A DNA stretch of 42,575 bases, taken from positions 1 through 42,575 of the forward strand of contig QFXI01000007.1 in the NCBI GenBank assembly GCA_003402315.1, read 5' to 3'. A program made the translations under genes and the position numbers. The notes under the pieces were generated by a model. The model had not been told where the DNA came from, searched no databases, and worked only from the letters and a program-made list of their open reading frames with translations. Within the stretch, counting starts at the first letter, position 1; each line of letters opens with the position of its first letter. This DNA comes from Candidatus Nitrotoga sp. LAW. GTDB taxonomy: Bacteria; Pseudomonadota; Gammaproteobacteria; Burkholderiales; Gallionellaceae. Of this stretch, positions 8,943 to 18,206 are shown piece after piece.

Positions 8943-10363
8943 CGCTCACTCCCAAAGACGGTCATCGAAGTGAATGCTTGTGCCGGGATGCCGGCAACCA
9001 TTGCCTGGTGCATCAGTTGTATCTGTCTTTGCAGGTTGGCCTCGCCAGATGTTTTATTGTATTCAGCGATGCGCATGGTTTGCACGAGTGCCGACAGATT
9101 GCTTAACCTTGTGTGCAATTGAGCAATCGCCGTCTGGACATCCGGTGGGACAGCGCCGCTTTCAGCGTTGGCAAGCGATTGGCTGGCCATCCTGATGAGT
9201 CCGTTGAAATAGGAATAGGCGATATCGACAGCGATCAGACGTTTGTACAAGTCGACTATCTGCGGCTGATTGGTCGCTGTGGCGGTAGTGATCAGCTTCC
9301 ACACCGGCACCGATGAAGCATCCACAATTCTGAAGTCATTGATGTTTTGCGTAGCGCGGGTCGTGATGCCGGTGCGCAGCGCGTCGATGGATGTGCTGAC
9401 CTTTTTTACAAATGGCGTGATGGAGACCTTGATCGCGGGGACGGTTGGATTGAGACAATCCGTTGTGGTGTCGCACACAAAAACATCTACCCCGGTGGAA
9501 GCGGTTGACGGGTCGTCCCCAATAAAATCTTCCACGCGAATACTGGTGGGCTGTGTGTAATGCCATGTTGGCTGACTACCGCCATTGGTACCACCGGGTA
9601 CAGCCGGTGTAATGATGATCGTACCTGTAATGCTCATGATGAGCCGTTTGTCTTCATCGTCGATACCGCTTACATTTTGCAGGGCTTTCCAGACCACATT
9701 GCCTGGTTTGAAGTAATTCGCCTTGGTGGGGTCACTGGCGGCCGCTGCGGCTTTTGCTGCTTCGGCGGCAGTCGCATCGGTCTTGGTTTGTTTCCATGAA
9801 TCAAACGAATCCGGGAACATGTTCGAGGTTGACCCTGCTACATGGCTGAACATTGCCGACATGTTTTTTGACAAGTCAGCGCCTTGCACAAAAGGAATGC
9901 CTTCTGTCATTTTGCAGGCATTGACGTTCATCCCATTCACCTTGTTGGCGACATCCTGCAAATACTCGAACAGGCTTGCCATTTCCGGCATGGAGGATTT
10001 GATGGCCAGCAGAAATGCATAGCTGATGGAGGTACCAATGTTTTGGAACAATGCGGTTATCGCGGCTTTATTGATGAAAGAGAATGAGCCCGCGTGCAGA
10101 TCAATACCCCCGCAGCCGATGTCGAGAGACGGTGGGCTGATTTGTGCCAGTTGATAGGTTCTCACCGGCGTTCTGGCGTAGAAACCACCGGCAGAGTATC
10201 CATTCATGGTTTGCCCCTTGTAGGACGATGGGGGTGTCGCATTGGTGTACCCGCCCATACTGTCGAACCAGTTTTGCATTCCCGTCCCCACGTTGGCGTT
10301 TGCTGGCGCTGCAATGAGATAGGTCGCGGCAAGAACCGAGATGAATAATTTGCGGTAGCGCAT
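8939..10363 (-). CDS. traH: TraH, F-type conjugal transfer pilus protein
   Basis: 474 residues with a signal peptide (MRYRKLFISVLAATYLIAAPANA). The mature protein has the conserved TraH stretches SPPSLDIGCGGIDLHAGSFSFIN (near residues 76-98) and NACKMTEGIPF, with coiled-coil tendency toward the C-terminus (QTAIAQLHTRLSNLSALVQTMRIAEYNK). TraH is an outer-envelope component needed for F-pilus extension with TraF and TrbI-family proteins. It overlaps traG by 4 bp and follows traF after 12 bp. Confidence 0.93.
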   Translation of the reverse strand: MRYRKLFISVLAATYLIAAPANANVGTGMQNWFDSMGGYTNATPPSSYKGQTMNGYSAGGFYARTPVRTYQLAQISPPSLDIGCGGIDLHAGSFSFINKAAITALFQNIGTSISYAFLLAIKSSMPEMASLFEYLQDVANKVNGMNVNACKMTEGIPFVQGADLSKNMSAMFSHVAGSTSNMFPDSFDSWKQTKTDATAAEAAKAAAAASDPTKANYFKPGNVVWKALQNVSGIDDEDKRLIMSITGTIIITPAVPGGTNGGSQPTWHYTQPTSIRVEDFIGDDPSTASTGVDVFVCDTTTDCLNPTVPAIKVSITPFVKKVSTSIDALRTGITTRATQNINDFRIVDASSVPVWKLITTATATNQPQIVDLYKRLIAVDIAYSYFNGLIRMASQSLANAESGAVPPDVQTAIAQLHTRLSNLSALVQTMRIAEYNKTSGEANLQRQIQLMHQAMVAGIPAQAFTSMTVFGSER

Positions 10364-10375
10364 GCTGTATCCTTC

Positions 10376-11197
10376 TTAGAGATCGCCCGGTGTGGTCTGT
10401 GTCAGCACGTAAATCCGCTCCACAAAATCCTGTAACGACAGCACACCAGCACCAAGTATCACCATTTTGTGAGTTTTAACATTGCCGAGAACAAAGAGCG
10501 GAACAGCCTCTACCCCCAGTTTGGTGGATAGCCCGTTGTCTTTGACTGAAGGTGGCAATCCCTCAATGGTTGCCCCGTCCAGGCTGATAGGCAGGATCGT
10601 CATGTCGTATTGCCGGGTGATCCATTGCAGTGTTGGCACCATGTGCTTGCAATAAGTACAGTCACCACGGAAGAAGAAAAATATCCCCCACTCCCGGGCC
10701 AAATCGGTCATGGTTCTGGTTTCCTTGACCTTGCGCTCCCGTGCCGCCACCTTGATGGCGGAGTTGTTCATTGGATTTTTAAGCTCATAGTTCAGCTCGG
10801 CGTTTTGCCACAGCACTCTGCGCCAGACATCGGCGAAGAAGCTGGCGCGGTCAATTTCAACCTTCTGCGCCGCCATGTACGCTTTAATATTGCCAGGTGT
10901 TGGATGTACCACCGCGAGCGCACGTTTGGCATCAAGGTCTTTGCGTATCTTCTCCAGCTCCTCGACAGCCATCTCCTCCTTGGACTTTTCTGATTGTGTC
11001 TGCTTGTCGGATTCTTTGGGCTTCTGGGATGACCGGGCTTTTTCTTCACAATACCAGTTGAATTTCTCTTGGCCATGGCACGACCATACTGACGAGTATT
11101 CCATGCCTGGCAGGTAATCTCGCCCCTCCAACGCCGAGGATGCTGTGGGCAGCAGTACGGTCGTCAGGACGAGAACAAGATTTGTCACAGCGCGCAT
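10376..11197 (-). CDS. traF: TraF, thioredoxin-fold pilus assembly protein with CxxC
   Basis: 273 residues with an N-terminal signal (MRAVTNLVLVLTTVLLPTASS). Residues 53-90 are highly charged and probably coiled. The C-terminal thioredoxin-like domain has C180-T-Y-C183 in GIFFFFRGDCTYCKHMVPTLQWI. F-plasmid TraF lacks this pair, but many relatives keep it, so an active oxidoreductase is likely here. TraF works with TraH in pilus assembly. It lies between the TrbI-like gene and traH. Confidence 0.9.
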   Translation of the reverse strand: MRAVTNLVLVLTTVLLPTASSALEGRDYLPGMEYSSVWSCHGQEKFNWYCEEKARSSQKPKESDKQTQSEKSKEEMAVEELEKIRKDLDAKRALAVVHPTPGNIKAYMAAQKVEIDRASFFADVWRRVLWQNAELNYELKNPMNNSAIKVAARERKVKETRTMTDLAREWGIFFFFRGDCTYCKHMVPTLQWITRQYDMTILPISLDGATIEGLPPSVKDNGLSTKLGVEAVPLFVLGNVKTHKMVILGAGVLSLQDFVERIYVLTQTTPGDL

Positions 11198-11200
11198 GGT

Positions 11201-11563
11201 TTACTTGTCACTCAAGGTGAGTTCCCGAACACGCTGGGTGTAATCGTAGGTGGTGCTGGGTGAATCTTTGATAATCGCGGCTGAATTGATGATGGTGCAT
11301 TTGCACTCGCTCGCCACCTGCGTCAGTGCAACATCAAGATTTTTGCCGAAGCGCGAGGCTGACTCGATGATCTCGGCTTGCGCTTTCTGATCCATGACTG
11401 GCTTCATTTGCGCCGCCAGGATTTTTTGTTGCGAGGTGACAATACCGATAATGTCCACCTTCGCCATCATCGGTGCAGGGTGAAAGTGCTGCCATCCGGC
11501 CACGACCGCAATAGCGAATGCTGCCGCGACAGCCCCGGTGACGAAATGTGCGAAGGTGGACAT
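11201..11563 (-). CDS. trbI: TrbI-like F-type transfer protein
   Basis: 120 residues with one N-terminal membrane segment (residues 8-25, GAVAAAFAIAVVAGW). A helical periplasmic part resembles the F-type TrbI pattern of DIIGIVTSQQKILAA... followed by ALTQVASECKCTIINSAAIIK. F TrbI affects pilus retraction and length. The gene sits 4 bases from traF and 38 bases after traC. The assignment rests on size, topology and position more than on long matching motifs; a TraW-like remnant is the alternative. Confidence 0.6.
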   Translation of the reverse strand: MSTFAHFVTGAVAAAFAIAVVAGWQHFHPAPMMAKVDIIGIVTSQQKILAAQMKPVMDQKAQAEIIESASRFGKNLDVALTQVASECKCTIINSAAIIKDSPSTTYDYTQRVRELTLSDK

Positions 11564-11601
11564 ATTGATCTCTGATTAAAGTATTTACAGGTCTGGTTGG
11601 T

Positions 11602-14199
11602 TCAGCTTTTTCGTCTGTCCTCGCGCGTTCCTTTGCGCCTCTCATTTTTAATTCTTTCATTAAGCATTACCTCGATAGCTTGTTCGGTCGTCATGCCGTT
11701 TTGCTCGCGCATCACTTTTATTCGCTCGAAATCTTCGGCGCGCGTGGAAAACAGCATCATCGAGAACGGATCAAGCAGTAAGCGCCCAATTCCAGAACCC
11801 ATGGGGCTATGCACAAAGATTTCTGAATAATTACCGTGGTCGGTGGTAATAGACGAGAGCTGGCGTTTCATCCATTCATCGATTACGAGCTTTCCCTCTT
11901 TGCCCAGACGATCTATGTTTTCCGGCTTCTGCCGCAGCAAGAACAGCCAGTCCGCATTGTTGATTGACGCTTTGCTGGCCTCGGTCTTGTAGTAGTCATC
12001 AACGCTTTGAGTAATAGTGCCGAATGCCCCACCATATTTTCTTGCACGACGATATCCAGCTTCGATGAAATGCCCGCTGCTGCCACTACCCATCAAGTCC
12101 CACGCCTCATCAATAATCACGATCTTGCGCCTGGAGCGATCCAGATACATTTCCTGGGTAATCCGATACATGATGATTTGCATTACCACCGCCTGAAGGT
12201 CTTTTTTGCTTTTGAGTTCCTCAAGCTCAAGAACGATAAAGTCCTTGGTAAATTCAATCGTTGCCCGTCCCTCAAAGTAACTCGCATATACGCCATATTT
12301 TGTGTATGGTTCGAGAGCCACGGCCATATGCATCAGCTCCGACTCTCTATCGGCTGCATCATTTATTTTCCCGGTACGCAGCAGGTCGTAGATGTCCGTG
12401 ATGGTGGTGTCACCGCCTTTTTCTTCCCATACTTGCTTGATGGCGGACGCGAGCGCGGTATAACAAAAATTGTTTAGCGGCTCGCGCGGACTCGCCATTT
12501 CTGCAAGTAGCGGGAGCAACATTTCCATGTCGTTATTGATGTCCCTGACCATCGAGAACGGGTTAAGACACAGCGTGTTTTGGCGCTCGTCAGCAAATTC
12601 AATGAATTCGCCATCCATCAGTTCGCACAGGTTTTTGTAACTGCGCCCCACATCAATAATCCAGACTTTGGAACCGGCTGCACGATAGCGATACGCCATT
12701 TCATTCACGAATACGGACTTGCCAGACCCGGATAGCGCGGCCACTGCAAAATTGTAGTTGCCCCCCGTGTTGTCAAACAGGTCAAACCCCATGATTTGTC
12801 CGCGCCGCCCGAACAGAGTAATCAGCGGGGTCTTTGTGCCTTTCCATTCGGCGATCAACGGCGATGTCATCACCGCGTTGTCGAGGGTCTTGGTATATAT
12901 CCGGCCAAATGTATTGAGGTCTTGTTGCATCGGCCTGGCGAGCGTCATCGGCAGCGATGAGGCGAATGCCTGATGCTGCAGATAATAGTCGCGCGAAATG
13001 TCATAACCTCGCGCACGCCATACTGCCCTGACCGCGTGCTCAGAGCGTGACGCATCTTCAACAGACGATAGCAGGCAGATTTGGTGATACATGCGCAACG
13101 TGCCCTTGCCTTCATCAAAGGTCTTGAGCACAGAGTCCCAGTCTCGCTTGCGATCTTGAAGGTCTGGCTGAAATCTTGCCATGTATGAGGATGCGTTCTG
13201 TGTGGCACGAGCCGATTTCATTTGCGCGTAAATCCTTGCCGATTCGTGGTCCTGAACAATCGCGCCCATCGTGATTAAAAATGGGCATGGCATGGACAAA
13301 GCCGTTTGATAAGGATCACCGATCATGCTGCCCATGTGATTTAATCGGCTGTACTTCGGGTAGTTTCTGACGGAGAAAAACTGCATGACCGTTTCTTTTC
13401 CGCCGCTCTTGCAAAACCGTATGCCTTTATCGCTGATGCATGATGCAATCTCACGGTTGGATAATTGTTCGCGAATTATTCGATCCGGGTTGTACTTCAC
13501 AACCAGCTTGTCCCTTGCATCAGTATTGGGGGCATCCGCATCGGAATTGAACACCCTCTCGTGATCGAAGAAGTCGCCCACAAAATTCAGCAGGTGATCC
13601 GGTGTCCAGTCAAACCCATCCAGGTAGGCCGACCTGAGCGTTGCATGGATGCTCTCGCGCGTCCTGATTGCTTCCTCTACCTCTGTCGGTGCAAATGGCG
13701 AAAGCGGCAGGGAAACAGAGATGACACATCTGAAATCCCTGAGCAGGTAGGTGTTGCTTGCTAACAGAGACTTGCCCGTGCCGCTCTGGTAGTACCTGTT
13801 GCGGCGCTCGGCAATACCAATGAGTTCTTCGTTTTTAATCAACGCCGTTTGGGCTTGCAGCCCTCGACTGATGTCGGGGCTGGCGTAGAGTGATACCTGA
13901 ATACCAGTATCTGCCGGGCACGAAATGAACAAGCTGGACAGTATCTTTTCCATCTCGTCCGTCGCACCAGTCTGAGGTGCTATCTCAATAGCAAAACCAA
14001 TAGAAAACTGTTCAGTTACCCCAAATCCGCCTTGATCCAGGACAAACATGCATTCGTCAGATAGCCAACCGACGTAGGGCAGTATTCCAGTCAGTCGCGG
14101 CATGGCAACGAAGCGTTCGAGAAGACTACGCGGCAAAGCGTCCGGCCGGCTGTATCGCTCGTGAAAGAATGCGCGCTTGAGTGTGGTGGCGAATGACAT
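11602..14199 (-). CDS. traC: TraC, type IV secretion ATPase (VirB4 family)
   Basis: 865 residues, the usual TraC length. The N-terminal TraC_F domain covers about 30-260. Walker A is ALSGSGKS (488-495, Lys494), followed by WIIDVGRSYKNLCELMDG; Walker B is KIVIIDEAWDLM with Asp697-Glu698. GAFGTITQSVDDYYKT and NADWLFLLRQ further on are typical of the C-terminal VirB4/TraC motifs. It is a cytoplasmic or membrane-associated ATPase driving pilus assembly and secretion. It follows traV by one base. This is the best-conserved marker for classifying the system as F-type. Confidence 0.97.
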   Translation of the reverse strand: MSFATTLKRAFFHERYSRPDALPRSLLERFVAMPRLTGILPYVGWLSDECMFVLDQGGFGVTEQFSIGFAIEIAPQTGATDEMEKILSSLFISCPADTGIQVSLYASPDISRGLQAQTALIKNEELIGIAERRNRYYQSGTGKSLLASNTYLLRDFRCVISVSLPLSPFAPTEVEEAIRTRESIHATLRSAYLDGFDWTPDHLLNFVGDFFDHERVFNSDADAPNTDARDKLVVKYNPDRIIREQLSNREIASCISDKGIRFCKSGGKETVMQFFSVRNYPKYSRLNHMGSMIGDPYQTALSMPCPFLITMGAIVQDHESARIYAQMKSARATQNASSYMARFQPDLQDRKRDWDSVLKTFDEGKGTLRMYHQICLLSSVEDASRSEHAVRAVWRARGYDISRDYYLQHQAFASSLPMTLARPMQQDLNTFGRIYTKTLDNAVMTSPLIAEWKGTKTPLITLFGRRGQIMGFDLFDNTGGNYNFAVAALSGSGKSVFVNEMAYRYRAAGSKVWIIDVGRSYKNLCELMDGEFIEFADERQNTLCLNPFSMVRDINNDMEMLLPLLAEMASPREPLNNFCYTALASAIKQVWEEKGGDTTITDIYDLLRTGKINDAADRESELMHMAVALEPYTKYGVYASYFEGRATIEFTKDFIVLELEELKSKKDLQAVVMQIIMYRITQEMYLDRSRRKIVIIDEAWDLMGSGSSGHFIEAGYRRARKYGGAFGTITQSVDDYYKTEASKASINNADWLFLLRQKPENIDRLGKEGKLVIDEWMKRQLSSITTDHGNYSEIFVHSPMGSGIGRLLLDPFSMMLFSTRAEDFERIKVMREQNGMTTEQAIEVMLNERIKNERRKGTREDRRKS

Positions 14200-14200
14200 G

Positions 14201-14710
14201 CTAGTTTACGGTTTGTGTTTGCTGGGGTTGAGGCATCTGGTATTGCGGCTGCGCAGGCTGCGATTCAGATTGTTGTGTTTGCTTTGCGGCTGGCATCCAT
14301 ACGCGGTATTGCCCGGCTATTTTTTTCTTGCTGTGGGCGGCTTGCCAGTGACCGGGGTCTGCAACGGCGTACAAGAATGACTGATCGTGCAGCACCATTC
14401 TGTTGTCTTCCCACGGGGCAATCCACACGCGCAAGACTGTTGGCACACTCATCACGGGCGTGCCGGTTGTGGGTGCTCCACCCAAAACGTTACTTTTCCC
14501 TTGATCATTTTTGCCATAAACAGTGACTTGTTTGGTGGTCGAACCCGGCAGATTGTCCGCCACCGCGTTGGCATAGACGCCAGACAGTGAAGAACAGCTA
14601 ATACCAGGTGGCGCTTTGCAGGAGAACGATTTTTGGGCATCAAGTCCAACCATGCTGCATCCGGGCAGCCAGATGCAGAGCAGCAATAGGGTTGCAATGA
14701 GGGAGCGCAT
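14201..14710 (-). CDS. traV: TraV, outer-membrane lipoprotein of the T4SS core
   Basis: 169 residues from the ATG at 14710, which overlaps the dsbC stop (TGATG). An in-frame upstream start at 14737 would add nine residues before the signal, so 14710 is preferred. The signal ends in a lipobox (CIWLPGC, lipid Cys17). The early mature part has the cysteine pattern FSCKAPPGISCSSLSGVYANA typical of TraV. The C-terminus is Gln/Pro-rich. TraV anchors the TraK-TraB core complex in the outer membrane. Confidence 0.88.
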   Translation of the reverse strand: MRSLIATLLLLCIWLPGCSMVGLDAQKSFSCKAPPGISCSSLSGVYANAVADNLPGSTTKQVTVYGKNDQGKSNVLGGAPTTGTPVMSVPTVLRVWIAPWEDNRMVLHDQSFLYAVADPGHWQAAHSKKKIAGQYRVWMPAAKQTQQSESQPAQPQYQMPQPQQTQTVN

Positions 14711-15438
14711 CAGTTGCCTCCTTTGCCGACCAGCCATTTTTCAATCTGTTCAATCGGTGCCGCTCCGGGCAGTACGCGACCGTCTGCGGCTACAAGAGTG
14801 GGCGTGCCGTTGAAATTGAGCTTTTGTCCAAGCTGGACATTACGATCTATCGGGCTGTCGCAGCGCTTGTCGGTCGCCGGCGATTTGTCGTGCAGCATAT
14901 AGTCGCGCCATGCTGCCGATTTGTCGGTGGAACACCATATCAACTTTGCTTTTTTCGACGCATCCGGGTGGAGTCCATCCAGTGGAAACAAGAAGGTGTA
15001 AATCGTCACATTATCCAGCTTGAGCAATTCTTGCTCCAGCTTCTTGCAATAAGGGCAATCTGGATCCGAAAAGACAGCCAGGATTCGACTTCCATCCCCT
15101 CGCGCAGTCTTGATGGCATCCTTGAGTGGCAACTCCGCGAAATTCACCACGTTTAATTCGTCGAGGCGTTGTGCCGTCAGGTCTTGCTGGGTCTTCATGT
15201 CGAAGATGTGGCCAAAAATAAAGAAGCGACCATCGCTGTTTGTGTAGCCAATGTTTTTGCCCATATCGACTTCAAAAAGTCCGCCTATTCCCGTTTTATG
15301 CACGCCGGTAATCTGCGTTGCCGGATAGAGTCCGTGCAACATTTTTTCCAGGGCAATTTCTTCACCGTCAGCGGCATACGCGGTCGTGACGCAAATGGCA
15401 GCAGCGGCCACCCCAATAACTAAACTCTTGAACTTCAT
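14710..15438 (-). CDS. dsbC: DsbC-type thiol:disulfide interchange protein of the tra operon
   Basis: 242 residues from the ATG at 15438, preceded by AAGGAG; an ATG six codons upstream (15456) lacks this spacing. Signal peptide MKFKSLVIGVAAAAICVTTAYA. The N-terminal DsbC dimerisation region covers about 25-85, and the thioredoxin domain has C128-P-Y-C131 (SDPDCPYCKKLEQELLK) and cis-Pro in NFNGTPTLVA. It presumably isomerises disulfides in cysteine-rich Tra proteins such as TraV and TraH. SXT-type ICEs carry dsbC inside the tra genes in the same way. Confidence 0.92.
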   Translation of the reverse strand: MKFKSLVIGVAAAAICVTTAYAADGEEIALEKMLHGLYPATQITGVHKTGIGGLFEVDMGKNIGYTNSDGRFFIFGHIFDMKTQQDLTAQRLDELNVVNFAELPLKDAIKTARGDGSRILAVFSDPDCPYCKKLEQELLKLDNVTIYTFLFPLDGLHPDASKKAKLIWCSTDKSAAWRDYMLHDKSPATDKRCDSPIDRNVQLGQKLNFNGTPTLVAADGRVLPGAAPIEQIEKWLVGKGGN

Positions 15439-15460
15439 GTGCTCTCCTTGTATCAATTGA

Positions 15461-16681
15461 TTATTCAGACGGATCGATGGATTTATTTAGTGCCCTTCTG
15501 CCGCGTATCCAGATGTCGGTGTATGTCCCCTCTTGTTCACTATTAAGGCCGTCCCCAAACGCAAAGCCTTTGGTGAAAATCACCTCAACCGTTCGCCCGG
15601 CATCAATTTCAATCACCGGGAACAATTTTTCTGCGAGATCGATGTAATACTGACTGAGCCTGTCGAGTGTTTTGCCCACTCCGGAGCTGATCCCATTCTT
15701 GAATTGCTGCCCTTGATTGACTGTTGAGATTGAGCCAAGCGGGTTGATGGATTGTGTGGTCGCGCTATTCTGAAACGCTTGCCCAATCCCTGAGCCAATG
15801 CCAGCGAGCAATGCGTTGGCCAGTATCTGGCCTTGCTTGCTGATTAGCCTACCCCGCATCCCGGCTTTTCCATCTTCGCCAACCACGTACCCCTTGACCG
15901 TAATATCTACTGCCTTGCCATCACGGCGCACACATGACAAATTCTCAAGTCGGGCAAATGCTCGCTCGGAACTGATGTCGCCATAACTGGATGCCAAGAT
16001 GAAACATTCCTTGATTTCAAATCGGTAGCGGTTTGGCAAAAATGTATTGTCTTGAGTGCGCATCAAAATTGGGTGGGGGTTGGTTTGCGCTTGTCCGCCC
16101 GTTGGTGCGTCGAGCCCCCCCAGAAGGGCGACACGCACGAACGATCCGGCTGGCACGTAACCCGTCTTTGTATCCGATGATGCCGGATCCTGCTTCGCTT
16201 CTTGGTTGCCGCTAACTTCAAAAGAAGCGATCCCTCTATCTTGTTGCGGAACTGGCATGGGCGGCTCAAGCTTGTCTGTTGGTGGCGTTAAACCAGGCAA
16301 CGGTTGCAATGCTGCTGGTGGCATTGGCGGGAGCGGCGGCAGAATTGATTGTTGCTGTTTATCTGTTGCTGATACGACTGATGCCTTTGCCCCCATTTCT
16401 GTCATCTGCTGTTTCAAGTCCTTGATGACATCATCCATCTGCTTCATTTGCGCGGTGGATTGCGTCATCCAGACATCTTTGGGGTCAACCGTTGATCCGG
16501 GTGCCGAGATGTTGGTGGGTTGTTGTTGAGTCGTTGGTGTGGGCAGGGCTGCCGGTTGCTTATACCAAAGCATAACGCTACCCGCCACCAAGCCCAGGAA
16601 TATTGTCCCGGCCCCGCCGAGCATGATGTACTGGCGAGCTTTGGGTGTCAGGCTTGCGAGCTTCTCTGATAGTTTGGACAT
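15461..16681 (-). CDS. traB: TraB, T4SS core complex protein (VirB10-like)
   Basis: 406 residues. One inner-membrane segment lies at about 18-40 (YIMLGGAGTIFLGLVAGSVMLWY), followed by a coiled-coil stretch at about 72-95 and a Pro-rich linker at about 112-150 (LPPLPPMPPAALQPLPGL). The beta-rich C-terminal domain has YVPAGSFVRVALLGGLDAPTGG, the typical TraB/VirB10 start of the periplasmic domain. It bridges inner and outer membranes. Its ATG overlaps the traK stop. Confidence 0.93.
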   Translation of the reverse strand: MSKLSEKLASLTPKARQYIMLGGAGTIFLGLVAGSVMLWYKQPAALPTPTTQQQPTNISAPGSTVDPKDVWMTQSTAQMKQMDDVIKDLKQQMTEMGAKASVVSATDKQQQSILPPLPPMPPAALQPLPGLTPPTDKLEPPMPVPQQDRGIASFEVSGNQEAKQDPASSDTKTGYVPAGSFVRVALLGGLDAPTGGQAQTNPHPILMRTQDNTFLPNRYRFEIKECFILASSYGDISSERAFARLENLSCVRRDGKAVDITVKGYVVGEDGKAGMRGRLISKQGQILANALLAGIGSGIGQAFQNSATTQSINPLGSISTVNQGQQFKNGISSGVGKTLDRLSQYYIDLAEKLFPVIEIDAGRTVEVIFTKGFAFGDGLNSEQEGTYTDIWIRGRRALNKSIDPSE

Positions 16682-17376
16682 TACTTGCCCTCGCTGAGGA
16701 CAAATACTGCTGTTGAGTCTCCGGTTTCCAGGACTATTTTTTCGATCGACACGGCCTGTACGCCATCGCGGTAAAACTCGCGCTCATCCATGACGACTTG
16801 CTTGTCTGAGGTGTTTGTCAGCTGGTATGCTTCTCCGCGCAACCCTCTTAGATCAAGTGTCCTGACCAGCTCGAATTTAATGCCTTTCCACAATGGAATA
16901 AGCTCGTTTTTTGGGTCGCCTTCTCCGTCATGGAGCGCCAAGATGGTGCTCAAAATTTCTTCATTTCGCGGCTCATTTTTAATACCCCTGGATTGCTGGG
17001 CATGGCCTTTACTGTCTCGAATGATGATCGTCTCTGCCGGGATGTCTTCTACCTTCAACAGCAGCTTGTAGTGCTGACCCGTGTCGTCGGTAATGAAAAT
17101 GCTCATCAGTGGTTTGTCGGTGGTTGGTTTTAGCCAAGCCACACCTGTATCTTGCTCTGGCGTTACCGTAAACATGCCCTCTGTCCCATAGACGCGTTTG
17201 ATCTTGCGACCATCCACCTTGAGCAGATTGGGCTCGTTGCGAGATACCGTGGCGGTTGTTGATTCGGTGGGCGACCCCTGAAACAAAATCTGTGCCGCCT
17301 CAACCTGAAAACTATTTACCAGCAGTGCCAGTACCAAACATATCCTGTTCGTTTGTTTCCTTGAATTCACTGACAT
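16681..17376 (-). CDS. traK: TraK, T4SS core protein (VirB9/secretin-like)
   Basis: 231 residues, with a hydrophobic signal ending near residue 28 (ICLVLALLVNSFQVEAAQ). The mature protein is beta-rich, with the TraK-type pattern VSRNEPNLLKVDGRKIKRVYG near the N-terminus and LRGLRGEAYQLTNTSDKQVVMDEREFYRDGVQAVSIEK near the end. It forms the outer-membrane ring with TraV and TraB. It overlaps the traE end by about 65 bases, an unusually long overlap; a shorter TraK start would remove the signal sequence, so the overlap is probably real. Confidence 0.9.
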   Translation of the reverse strand: MSVNSRKQTNRICLVLALLVNSFQVEAAQILFQGSPTESTTATVSRNEPNLLKVDGRKIKRVYGTEGMFTVTPEQDTGVAWLKPTTDKPLMSIFITDDTGQHYKLLLKVEDIPAETIIIRDSKGHAQQSRGIKNEPRNEEILSTILALHDGEGDPKNELIPLWKGIKFELVRTLDLRGLRGEAYQLTNTSDKQVVMDEREFYRDGVQAVSIEKIVLETGDSTAVFVLSEGK

Positions 17377-17902
17377 AGAGCCTCCCGTTTAGATACTTGA
17401 AACCGATCACAAATACCGTGCGTCTGGCGCTTGCACGCTTGTCTCCCACGAAGGTATCCAAATCGCCAACAATGGCCACCTTCATCAATTTTTCATCCGT
17501 ATTCAATGTTTGCGCTGTAAAGAGCGTGGATGTGTTGTTTTTGCTCAAAAAGTCGAGCCGCAATGCCATGTCTGCGGCAATCCGTCCGGTGTCGGATGGC
17601 GTTGCGAAATGCAGAAACTGTTGTTTCTGGTACTCCCCTGTGGAAGGGGTTACGTTCAATGCCAATCCCACGTACCAGTAGGCCATTTGTTCAAGATAGT
17701 TTTTGGATACTTCGTTGCCAGATACCCAGAAACTCTTCTCAATTACCGGGGGAACGATTACCGTCTTCTCCATACCCAGTGTTTTTTGCAGAACCATTCC
17801 CTCAACAAGAATGATGAGCAATAGAACGCCTACTGCCAGCCTGAGAAAAGTGATCTCGCTGGCTTTATTGCTACTCGTGGAAATGTATTTATCTGAAATC
17901 AC
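17312..17902 (-). CDS. traE: TraE, T4SS inner-membrane protein (VirB5/8-like role)
   Basis: 196 residues with one membrane segment at about 22-42 (LRLAVGVLLLIILVEGMVLQK). The TraE family pattern follows: PPVIEKSFWVSGNEVSKNYLEQMAYWYVGLALNVTP and AVVGD/AIVGDLDTFVGDKRASARRTVFVIGFKYLNGRLYV. Located between traL and traK as in F and SXT. Confidence 0.93.
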   Translation of the reverse strand: MISDKYISTSSNKASEITFLRLAVGVLLLIILVEGMVLQKTLGMEKTVIVPPVIEKSFWVSGNEVSKNYLEQMAYWYVGLALNVTPSTGEYQKQQFLHFATPSDTGRIAADMALRLDFLSKNNTSTLFTAQTLNTDEKLMKVAIVGDLDTFVGDKRASARRTVFVIGFKYLNGRLYVSEFKETNEQDMFGTGTAGK

Positions 17903-17905
17903 GGA

Positions 17906-18196
17906 TTAGCCCAAAAAATAGCGTTCGTGTGACGGGGGGGTGATGGCAGTTTTGACAAACAGTCTGCTGGGTATCCACCAATAAATTGAGTGGACAGCGA
18001 ATTTTGCGTGTTTTCCTGCTTTGAGTTTGCCGTACTGCCAAGCTGCCAAACTTCCGCTCACAATCCCGCCGACCATCATTCCCAATGACAAGCCAATGCC
18101 GATGAGCAATACGGCCACGATGAACTGATCTATATCCCACAACAGGAATTGCTCTTGTTTATCCAATGTGCGCGGAATATAGCCAGTCTCATTCAT
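17906..18196 (-). CDS. traL: TraL, T4SS membrane protein (VirB3-like)
   Basis: 96 residues. It starts with IPRTLDKQEQFLLWDIDQFIVAVLLIGIG, the hallmark of TraL, has two close hydrophobic segments at about 25-50, and ends with the conserved RLFVKTAITPPSHERYFLG. It sits between traA and traE, 4 bases from traE. Confidence 0.95.
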   Translation of the reverse strand: MNETGYIPRTLDKQEQFLLWDIDQFIVAVLLIGIGLSLGMMVGGIVSGSLAAWQYGKLKAGKHAKFAVHSIYWWIPSRLFVKTAITPPSHERYFLG

Positions 18197-18206
18197 CGCG
18201 ATTTCC